Of a DNA stretch of 39,826 nt, positions 23,337 through 31,072 are shown piece by piece (position 1 is the stretch's first letter; every line of letters starts with the position of its first letter). The stretch spans positions 1-39,826 of the forward strand of contig JAKVBA010000041.1 of assembly GCA_022447525.1 (NCBI GenBank). The letters are read 5' to 3'. The position numbers and the translations under genes are program-made. The notes beneath the pieces are model-generated. The model did no database searches. It was not told the DNA's origin and worked only from the letters and a program-made list of their open reading frames with translations. Origin of the DNA: Gammaproteobacteria bacterium. GTDB taxonomy: Bacteria; Pseudomonadota; Gammaproteobacteria; Arenicellales; Arenicellaceae.

Positions 23337-24698
23337 ATGTCTAGTCAAGCAAATGTTCAATTAAATGAGTTTATGACGGGCTTAGTTCGTCGCAACCCAG
23401 GTGAGATTGAATTTCATCAAGCAGTAGAAGAGGTGGCGGCAACGATCTTGCCGTTCATAGCGGACAAACCGCAATATCGTGACGCTCAAATTCTTGAGCG
23501 TATGAGTGACCCAGATCGAATGATTAGCTTTCGCGTTGCTTGGGAGGATGATAACGGCAACGTCAGGGTTAATCGAGGTTATCGAGTGCAATGTAATAAC
23601 GCCATTGGCCCTTATAAAGGTGGTATCCGATTCCACAAAAGCGTCAACGCTAGTATTCTAAAATTTCTAGCGTTTGAGCAAACTTTTAAAAACAGTTTGA
23701 CCGGCCTGCCAATGGGGGGTGGTAAAGGTGGATCCGACTTTAATCCAAGGGGAAAGTCAGACCGTGAGGTCATGAACTTTTGCCAAGCATTTATGACTGA
23801 ACTAATGCGCCATATTGGTCCAAATACCGATGTTCCAGCTGGTGATATCGGTGTCGGAGCTCGTGAAGTAAGTTACATGTTCGGACAGTATAAACGCTTA
23901 AAAAATGAGTTTGTTGGTGTTCTGACTGGCAAGGGTTTAGAGTTTGGTGGGAGTGAAATTCGCACCGAGGCAACAGGCTATGGTTGCGTATATATGATGG
24001 AGGATATGCTCAAACAGCACGATATCGGCATGGAAGGTCAGATAGCCATCGTTTCTGGTTCGGGCAATGTCGCTCAATACACCTGTGAGAAAGCCACTCA
24101 TCTGGGCGCTAAGGTAGTTACGCTTTCTGATTCTTCTGGGTTCATCTATGATCCAGAGGGTATAGATGCAGATAAACTCGCTTTCGTGAAAGAACTTAAG
24201 GGCGTCAAGAGAGGAAGAATAAGTGAGTATGCTGAAGAATTTGGATGTGAATTTTATGAGGGTAAACGACCTTGGGGCGTTAATGGAGACCTTGCTTTTC
24301 CCTGCGCGACACAAAATGAAATCAATCTGGATGACGCGAAGGCGTTAATTGCCAATAATGTGAAAGCGGTTTGTGAAGGGGCCAACATGCCTACCTATAA
24401 AGATGGTATCGACGCTCTGCAACAAGCCGGCGTTTTATTTGGCCCTAGTAAGGCCGCAAATGCGGGTGGTGTGGCTGTTTCTGGTTTAGAAATGACACAG
24501 AACAGTATGCGCTTATCATGGGATAGAGATGAGTTAGATCAAAGGTTGCGCAAGATTATGGGAGGAATCCATACTAGCTGTGTCCAATATGGAGAAGGGC
24601 AGCATGACACCACAGACCAGGTAGACTATGTTAAAGGAGCAAATATAGCTGGTTTTATAAAAGTAGCTGATGCGATGCTTGCTTACGGTGTAATGTAG
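23337..24698 (+). CDS. gdhA: NADP-specific glutamate dehydrogenase
   Basis: This 453-residue hexameric-type GDH is close in length to E. coli GdhA (447). Conserved sites include YKGGIRFH, the catalytic Lys region LPMGGGKGGSDF, DVPAGDIGVGAREV and the dinucleotide-binding SGSGNVAQYTCEKA. It makes glutamate from 2-oxoglutarate and ammonium with NADPH. An in-frame TTG at 23253 would add 28 residues unlike family N-termini and overlaps the upstream short frame; the ATG at 23337 has GAGG about ten bases upstream. A strong terminator follows. Confidence 0.94.
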   Translation: MSSQANVQLNEFMTGLVRRNPGEIEFHQAVEEVAATILPFIADKPQYRDAQILERMSDPDRMISFRVAWEDDNGNVRVNRGYRVQCNNAIGPYKGGIRFHKSVNASILKFLAFEQTFKNSLTGLPMGGGKGGSDFNPRGKSDREVMNFCQAFMTELMRHIGPNTDVPAGDIGVGAREVSYMFGQYKRLKNEFVGVLTGKGLEFGGSEIRTEATGYGCVYMMEDMLKQHDIGMEGQIAIVSGSGNVAQYTCEKATHLGAKVVTLSDSSGFIYDPEGIDADKLAFVKELKGVKRGRISEYAEEFGCEFYEGKRPWGVNGDLAFPCATQNEINLDDAKALIANNVKAVCEGANMPTYKDGIDALQQAGVLFGPSKAANAGGVAVSGLEMTQNSMRLSWDRDELDQRLRKIMGGIHTSCVQYGEGQHDTTDQVDYVKGANIAGFIKVADAMLAYGVM

Positions 24699-24750
24699 TC
24701 ATGGCCTTGTGTCTTCTTGGGTTTTTTTACGCAAGTTAGATCGAATTAAT

Positions 24751-24780
24751 AAAGGTCGACCAGTTAGGTTGGCCTTTTTT
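24751..24780 (+). terminator. Rho-independent terminator after gdhA
   Basis: An 11-bp stem (24751-24761 with 24767-24777, two G-T pairs) around the loop AGTTA runs into a T tract. It lies 53 bp after the gdhA stop and before the next plus-strand gene. Confidence 0.88.
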
Positions 24781-24849
24781 AATGCTTCAATGCTGGCAAA
24801 ATTGATTTATGATTTATTGCATGTTTAGAAGCAAAGAAAGTTACACATA

Positions 24850-25659
24850 ATGGATATAGAAAACAAAGTGATTGCTATTACCGGTGCGGCTAGTGGAATC
24901 GGTGAGGCAGTAGCAAGAGAGCTGGCCAAACGCGGAGCCAAGTTAGCATTATCGGATATTAATCTAAATGCACTCAATCTAGTTGCTGATGATCTAAATG
25001 CGCTCGCAGTAGAATGCGACGCAACCAGCGAGGACTCGATCCAATCTTTTATTGTCAAGGCCGAATCTTTGGGGCCAATAGATCTGTATTTCTCGAATGC
25101 TGGATTTGGTACTGGGGAACCTTCTCATGTGGCTTCCGCTGAGAATACTGTCTGGGAAAAGAATTGGAAGTTGCATGTGATGTCGCATGTATATGCATCC
25201 AGAGCTTTGCTACCCAAGATGATAGAGCGCGGATCGGGTTATTTGGTAAATGTCGCCTCGGCTGCTGGCTTGTTAGCGCAAATTGGAGACGCGGCATACA
25301 GTGCGACCAAGCACGCAGCTGTTTCTTTGGCGGAGTCTCTCGCCATTGGTCATGGGGACGATGGAGTAAAAGTCTCGGTCGTGTGCCCTCAATACGTCAA
25401 TACTAATATTTTGTCTTTGAGTGAGGAAGATCGAGCTAGAGACTTACCTGGTGTGATAACACCAGCGCAATGCGCTGAAACCATTGCAGACGGCATTGAA
25501 TCTGAAACATTTATGATTTTACCTCACCCTGAAGTACAGGCCTATTCAGAAAAAAGAGTGCAGGATAAAAAAGGGTGGTTGGATAATATGAGGTATTTCC
25601 GCAGAACACTTTTGAATGAAAAAGGTAGTGTGGATTTTAAGAAGATTTTTAAACTATAA
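24850..25659 (+). CDS. SDR-family oxidoreductase
   Basis: This classical SDR of 269 residues has TGAASGIGE at residues 11-19, an Asp at the end of beta-2 (LALSDINLNAL, favouring NAD), SNAGFG, catalytic Ser in NVASAAG and YSATK (YxxxK). The C-terminal region is longer than minimal SDRs (KKGWLDNMRYFRRTL). Similar proteins act on alcohols, steroids or acyl chains; the substrate is not evident. It stands alone after the gdhA terminator and converges on the cytochrome cluster. Confidence 0.88.
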   Translation: MDIENKVIAITGAASGIGEAVARELAKRGAKLALSDINLNALNLVADDLNALAVECDATSEDSIQSFIVKAESLGPIDLYFSNAGFGTGEPSHVASAENTVWEKNWKLHVMSHVYASRALLPKMIERGSGYLVNVASAAGLLAQIGDAAYSATKHAAVSLAESLAIGHGDDGVKVSVVCPQYVNTNILSLSEEDRARDLPGVITPAQCAETIADGIESETFMILPHPEVQAYSEKRVQDKKGWLDNMRYFRRTLLNEKGSVDFKKIFKL

Positions 25660-25697
25660 ACCTGCAGTGGTCGCGTAGCGATCTAATTAGATGGGGC

Positions 25698-25750
25698 GTG
25701 TCACATCAACTTGACACACCATGTTACCTCAGAACCACGGTGGACCACCG
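25698..25750. repeat. Inverted repeats between convergent genes
   Basis: GTGTCA/TGACAC (25698-25703 and 25712-25717, 8-base loop) and the near-perfect palindrome CGGTGGACCACCG (25738-25750) lie in the 123-bp gap between the SDR gene and the end of the cytochrome cluster. Neither is followed by a T tract on either strand, so they are not typical intrinsic terminators. Confidence 0.35.
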
Positions 25751-25782
25751 ATCGTTCAAGCTGACGCAAATCGATATGGAAA

Positions 25783-27129
25783 TTAGTAGCTGGTAGTTAA
25801 GTACTCTTGCATTAAGCGTTTCATTTTTCCTGCTTGATACTTCTCGTCATTACCCGTTAGTTTGTAAGCTTGATTGATGAAATCCTCTAAATTAACGTTG
25901 CCTGGAAAATGTTGACTGATCGCCGACATAGACATTAATGCTTGCTCAGCCGCTATATAGTCGGTGTATTCGCCATTGGCTCCAAATTGAGTGATCTCTT
26001 TGAGGATTAGGTTGCTAATTTCTTGACTAATATCTAGCCTACTAAACGTGATTTCGGCCTGTTTCGTTAGCTGAATCAAATCACGTGCTGCAGTTTTTAC
26101 TTCTTGGGTAGAGTTTAAAGACGCCTTATGGAGTTGCTTTGTGGCAATCAGAATACTGTTCTGAAGACGTTTATCGATAGCCCCAGACAATGCCGCCAAA
26201 AGGATAAAGCTACCATCGTTGATACGTATGCTTCCGGGTTTGAGACCGGAGGTCCTGGGACGGGGTTCCCACGATTGACTGTTTAAGGATTTATGGCAGC
26301 TGTGACAATTGAATAACGCAATTTCAGGAAACCCTTGTGGATGATCGAGAAGTTTGCTGTTTAAGTTCTCTGCGTTTGCTCGGGCGAACAATGCGGTTCC
26401 AATTAGCATACGGCTAATGGGCGATTCGGTGGATTGAATTCCTTTGCCTTTTCGCTCAATATAATCTTGATCAACATCGTAATGTACTGGCTGTCGCGCA
26501 ATAAAGGTATCAAGCTCAAAACTTAGGCGAGGATGACCTGCCCCCATAATATTATGATTAGCTAGTTTTTCTGATGTTCCAACATGGCATGACGTGCACA
26601 AAATAGTTCTGCTGGAGATAGAACCAGTAGGGTACATGCCATCTTTGAGATTTCTTTCTTGATCGTATGGTGTGATAGTGTGCGTACCAATATAGTTTTC
26701 TGCACCGCCATGACAGGCCTCACAGCCGACTCCGTCACTTATATGAAATTCTGGCCCACGTTTATCCTGAGAGACATTATCTGCATGACAATCCAAACAA
26801 ATATTCGCGGTAGAAGCGTCTGCTATACCGAGTTTTTGCGCTATCCTTTTCGAATCATCAGATAGTAAGGTTGTATAAGCCTTTGAATGGCGATCGTTAA
26901 ATAACCAGGTGTGGTATTCATTTTGCCTAACGTTACTTGGCTCGCTAAGAATTCTAACTCCGTGGCACATAGAATTAGCGCATGTTGCTACCCCCATATG
27001 ACTCTCAGCTGAGTATTGAGGTAGCGAAGTAGCTTGCCCATCCGCAGATGCTGCTTGCTCAGATAGACTCAATGTGAACACCAAAATAAGAGTAGCTAGA
27101 GTGAGAAATTGAGTCTGTTTACTTTGCAT
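25783..27129 (-). CDS. Pentaheme c-type cytochrome, cytochrome c554-like
   Basis: This periplasmic multiheme cytochrome has about 448 residues from the ATG at 27129, which is preferred to 27156 because AAGGA sits eight bases upstream. A signal peptide (core FLTLATLILVFTLSLSEQ, cleavage near AASA) precedes four CXXCH sites (CLDCH, CEACH, CTSCH, CHSCH) and one longer CX4CH site, CANSMCH. Blocks such as FHISDGVGCEACHGG and MGAGHPRLSFELDTF are typical of c554-like cytochromes. The C-terminal 150 residues are helical without hemes. Its start lies inside the last codons of the upstream decaheme gene (11-bp overlap), so the two are translationally coupled. It is the last gene of the cluster. Confidence 0.88.
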   Translation of the reverse strand: MQSKQTQFLTLATLILVFTLSLSEQAASADGQATSLPQYSAESHMGVATCANSMCHGVRILSEPSNVRQNEYHTWLFNDRHSKAYTTLLSDDSKRIAQKLGIADASTANICLDCHADNVSQDKRGPEFHISDGVGCEACHGGAENYIGTHTITPYDQERNLKDGMYPTGSISSRTILCTSCHVGTSEKLANHNIMGAGHPRLSFELDTFIARQPVHYDVDQDYIERKGKGIQSTESPISRMLIGTALFARANAENLNSKLLDHPQGFPEIALFNCHSCHKSLNSQSWEPRPRTSGLKPGSIRINDGSFILLAALSGAIDKRLQNSILIATKQLHKASLNSTQEVKTAARDLIQLTKQAEITFSRLDISQEISNLILKEITQFGANGEYTDYIAAEQALMSMSAISQHFPGNVNLEDFINQAYKLTGNDEKYQAGKMKRLMQEYLTTSY

Positions 27130-30100
27130 CGACGCGGTCCTTGTCATTAGGTTCATCGCTCACAGTCCATATCTTTCCTTTAGCATTTTGATACAGTTTT
27201 TGCATCTCTTGCTTGTTCAGTGGACGTGAGCCAAGTCGACCGAATACGGCAATTTGCCCGCCGGTTTCATCTACCGCTCTATCTCTATCCAAACCTTTAG
27301 ACAGAGCAATTGCCGGCGATTTAGTTTTTCTCCAAGCAATCAGCGCAGGTTTTGGCTCTGGACTGTACCCATAAAATTTTGGTTGTGAATCAGGGGAGGT
27401 GAGTTGTAGCACTTTAAGACCATTGACTCCGTCTGCGACGTAAGCGAATAAGCTTGCGTTAGTACTACCGACAACGATATCTCTAGCGTCGTTGATTTTC
27501 CCATCAGCGGTGTATTTTTGCAGTAACTTCATTTTGGTCGGATTTTTAACATCAACAATAACTAAGCCTTCCTCTCCAGCAGCAACATAGGCGTAAGTTC
27601 GAGCGACATAAATACGTTGTGCGTTTGCCATTGTAATCGTATTGTTTTCAAGAAGTTTGGGCTCAGCTCCCTGGGTAACATCGACCACTTTCAAGCCATC
27701 GGCATCTGTGACGAAAAGATATCTAAACTGAAGAGCAGTCGCGCGTCCGTCGTTTAATGGGATGATTTTTTCTAGTTTAGGTTCAAGGGGCGAATCCAGG
27801 TTAAGAATCACTAGCCCGGCATCAGCAATAATGTAGGCGTAGTGGCCGCCGATGGTAATGTGTCTCGCACCGTTCAAAACACCATCTTCGTTCCAAACCA
27901 ATTGAGCCGTCAAATCGTTATTTCTAAACTCTCCATCCGCAAGTGTGTTCACATCAACCAAAACGAGGCCGCTGCTACTATCAGTCACGAATGCATAGCT
28001 ATAAATTGGATGGAAAGGTTGCTCTTGGTTTACCACGCGCATCAACTCACCTTGATTCCGCTCTGGAGCAATATTTTGGTTTGTTGGCAGTGCCATACAG
28101 GTGGCGTTTTGAGTGTCAACCCGAGTTGATTGACCCATTGGACTAAATGGTGCGGTCACAATCCTTAAGCTATAGCCTTTATTGGCTACATTGGCCACGT
28201 CATACGCTCTGAAGCCTTTCTTTCCCTCAGCGACAAAAAGGTATTCCCCTCGTAGTTGCAGACAAGAAGCACGAGCAGATTTGTGACTGTGTTCTGTCTT
28301 CAGTTTTAATTTTCGTTTCTGATGATCCTCATACCAATCAGGGTAAGCGTATTTTTGCAAGTAACTTCCAATTACGGCCTGAGGTTCTTCCCACTCGGTT
28401 ACGGTAACAGCCGAAATACTCTTCTCACCACCAACCCAAGCATTGTAACCAACAAAGTTTACAAAATTAGTTCCTTGCAACAACAATTGTGCCATGATTG
28501 CGTTGTTGTCGTTTTCCTCAGAGAGGTGACAGTCGGTGCAGGTTTTAGTTTCCGTTAGCCTTGTGGTGTGCGGAAAGTGAGGAGCAAATGCCTGAGAGCT
28601 AAAGCCGCTTGCTGCAATAGGCGGTTGTTGAATGTATATCTTCTCTCTATTTGCATTTGTCGACGATAGCACTAGTGCAGATGATGATCTAACCGGTGTG
28701 ATTCGGCCGCCGTTAATGTCACCCCGTCGTCCCAGTTGAAACATTTGGTCCCGAGCTACCTGAGGATTATAAGTGGCATAGTTACGAGATTTTCCACCCT
28801 CGTAGTGATGTCGATCGGTTTTCCAATTTGCTTCGATAGGTAAGTGGCATCCAGCGCAACTAGTGGTCCATGAAGTATGGCAGGAGTAACACTCCATCTC
28901 CTCATCTTGATGAGCACGGTTACCGTAGGCGATCCCAGTTCCCCATTCTTGCTTCTCAGTATCACTGCTAACGGTTTTAGCGCGAGAGGCCTTATCGTTA
29001 TATTCTGGATGCTCAGGGTTAACCGAATCCTTGACTAAAGAAACTTCCCACTCCATTCCTGGGTTGAGTAGCGATCTTTGGATGAGTTTACCCTCGATCC
29101 ACTCGAACCTTAGTTTACCGTCAGGATTTCTGAGCGTAGCTAGTCTATTTCCTCCTGGAGGCGAGGCGGGACCTGAGGTAGTTAGCGTAGGATATTTATC
29201 AGCAGTACCATGGCAGTCTACGCAATCGATCTCTACCGCATTAGCTACCTCGCCATAAATATGTCCGTTTCCATGTGAATCCTGAGAAAAGTGACAATCA
29301 GAACAGTGCATGCCCTTATCAGCATGAATGGAGGCCATATGTACACCCTTTTTGAACTTTTCTGGATCATCATCGCTTATTTTTTCGCCTTCAGCATCAA
29401 GTAGGTTACCATCGCGATCTCTTTTGTAAACGGCTCGGAAATTCCAGCCATGTCCATGATAATCGGCGAACTGCGTATCTCTCAGCTTAGGATTTAATTC
29501 TGAAACCTTCGCTAGAAAGTCTGGATCTCCCCATTTTCCTCGAATAGCTGCCTCTTCAGGGTTGCGCTCATTAATTTCTCTGGTCTCAGAATGACTAGGG
29601 TACTTTTGCTCTTCTGGCCACATATGTGGTGCATCCGACTCATAGTCCCACATGGTATAGCCCAGATAGGTGTTAACAAACATATTGGGCTGATGCATAT
29701 GACAGATCATGCACTGTGAGGTGGGGATAGCTCGGGTAAACTCATGTTTCAGTGGGTGCCCTGATTCGCCTTTGGGAATAGTTGGATCTGAAGTTTGCGT
29801 GATGCCCAGATGTCCGAATTTGGCATAAGGTCCGGAGTGTTTGGGATCTCTATCATTTGCGTAAACAACATGGCAACCGGAGCACCCTGATGAGCGATAA
29901 TCACCTGGGTTGTCATTGGTTCCTAAAAACCAAGAAATTGGATCGTTTAATCTGGTTTTAGTGATGTTGATCAGAGGAACTGATATTCTAGCTCCGGTAC
30001 CAGGCCCACGATTAGATTGACGTATATCAGGACGGCCAGGCTCCTCAAGGCGTTGCAATTGACCGAGGGCATTAGGAAGTCCTGTTTCTGGGAATAGATT

Positions 30101-31033
30101 ACTTATGTTTCTACCACCGCGCTCGAATACACGAAAGATATCACCCGGCCTCACGGTCTCCCATGCAGGAAGTGGCGCTAGCGATGGTAAAACCCCATGC
30201 GCCTTCGTGAGTTCAGCTGCGTTTTTCATTGGTGGACCTTCAATCGACGCTCCAGTACCTTCCCTGGTGTAGGCCTCACCAAGAATATAGTTTTTGTAAG
30301 GAAGTATGCCATTGTTGTAAGAGGCTCCTCCCCATAGCATGGCGCCGGTACTCATTAGACTGCGTTTTGCTGCCTTGATAATTGGCAGATGGCAGGCACC
30401 ACAGGCTTCTTCCGCGATACGATAGTCGCCTGGGTTTACGAATCGTACGTATTCTGGACTCTCAGTGTTAAGAATAGTGTAAGCATGCGGAGGATTCGCG
30501 CTACTTGGGTAATGCCAAGTCTTGGGCAGAGTGGGTTGAACGTGCGCGATATCCATTGCTCCTTGATACTCTGCCGTATACTTCTTGTATGGTTTTTTGT
30601 CTGACTTTTTCTTCTTGTCCTTGTTCTTTTTGTCAGATTTAGAATCTTTTTTATACCCAGGTTCTGATTTCGAGGTATACATATCCCCACCTGACCATTC
30701 GATTTTTGCATTACCACCATGACAATCTGTACACCCTAAAATAACCCCAGGATTACTGTGCATGGTGTGTCTATCAGTTGATGTATGACAGCTCATGCAC
30801 CCTTTAGATTTTGTGTCAGCCTCAGTCTGAGTTTGAGACTTAGGTGCTGGTGGATAAAACGGATATGATATTTTTAATGGTGTCTCTCCGCCCGCAGCAA
30901 CCGCGTTACTTTGCCAGAATAAGCTCAGGAAGCTGAGCAGTATCAGGTTCAAAATCAATCCACTTAATCGTTTACACCTTGATCTTTGTGACTGTTTATC
31001 CTTACATTTTGTCATACTGTTTGCATGCATCAT
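27119..31033 (-). CDS. Secreted decaheme c-type cytochrome with C-terminal LVIVD beta-propeller
   Basis: This 1304-residue protein has a signal peptide (about residues 22-47, SNAVAA end, no lipobox). Ten CXXCH sites start near residues 79, 101, 211, 384, 441, 577, 604, 715, 726 and 832. A strongly basic insert rich in Lys and Asp/Ser lies at about 127-151, between hemes 2 and 3. From about 920 to 1245 come about six LVIVD-type repeats, seen as GLVLVDVNTL, GLVILNLDS, GLKVVDVTQ, GLVIVDVKN and GLKVLQLTS, each preceded by a Y-A-Y/F-V strand; these form a beta-propeller. The protein is exported and may work in the periplasm or at the cell surface beside the beta-barrel encoded 39 bp upstream. The propeller could bind a partner or substrate. 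I know no characterised member. Confidence 0.88.
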   Translation of the reverse strand: MMHANSMTKCKDKQSQRSRCKRLSGLILNLILLSFLSLFWQSNAVAAGGETPLKISYPFYPPAPKSQTQTEADTKSKGCMSCHTSTDRHTMHSNPGVILGCTDCHGGNAKIEWSGGDMYTSKSEPGYKKDSKSDKKNKDKKKKSDKKPYKKYTAEYQGAMDIAHVQPTLPKTWHYPSSANPPHAYTILNTESPEYVRFVNPGDYRIAEEACGACHLPIIKAAKRSLMSTGAMLWGGASYNNGILPYKNYILGEAYTREGTGASIEGPPMKNAAELTKAHGVLPSLAPLPAWETVRPGDIFRVFERGGRNISNLFPETGLPNALGQLQRLEEPGRPDIRQSNRGPGTGARISVPLINITKTRLNDPISWFLGTNDNPGDYRSSGCSGCHVVYANDRDPKHSGPYAKFGHLGITQTSDPTIPKGESGHPLKHEFTRAIPTSQCMICHMHQPNMFVNTYLGYTMWDYESDAPHMWPEEQKYPSHSETREINERNPEEAAIRGKWGDPDFLAKVSELNPKLRDTQFADYHGHGWNFRAVYKRDRDGNLLDAEGEKISDDDPEKFKKGVHMASIHADKGMHCSDCHFSQDSHGNGHIYGEVANAVEIDCVDCHGTADKYPTLTTSGPASPPGGNRLATLRNPDGKLRFEWIEGKLIQRSLLNPGMEWEVSLVKDSVNPEHPEYNDKASRAKTVSSDTEKQEWGTGIAYGNRAHQDEEMECYSCHTSWTTSCAGCHLPIEANWKTDRHHYEGGKSRNYATYNPQVARDQMFQLGRRGDINGGRITPVRSSSALVLSSTNANREKIYIQQPPIAASGFSSQAFAPHFPHTTRLTETKTCTDCHLSEENDNNAIMAQLLLQGTNFVNFVGYNAWVGGEKSISAVTVTEWEEPQAVIGSYLQKYAYPDWYEDHQKRKLKLKTEHSHKSARASCLQLRGEYLFVAEGKKGFRAYDVANVANKGYSLRIVTAPFSPMGQSTRVDTQNATCMALPTNQNIAPERNQGELMRVVNQEQPFHPIYSYAFVTDSSSGLVLVDVNTLADGEFRNNDLTAQLVWNEDGVLNGARHITIGGHYAYIIADAGLVILNLDSPLEPKLEKIIPLNDGRATALQFRYLFVTDADGLKVVDVTQGAEPKLLENNTITMANAQRIYVARTYAYVAAGEEGLVIVDVKNPTKMKLLQKYTADGKINDARDIVVGSTNASLFAYVADGVNGLKVLQLTSPDSQPKFYGYSPEPKPALIAWRKTKSPAIALSKGLDRDRAVDETGGQIAVFGRLGSRPLNKQEMQKLYQNAKGKIWTVSDEPNDKDRVDAK

Positions 31034-31072
31034 TTGGTATACGTCTATTTGCCTTTTTGTTTTTCTGAAAGT

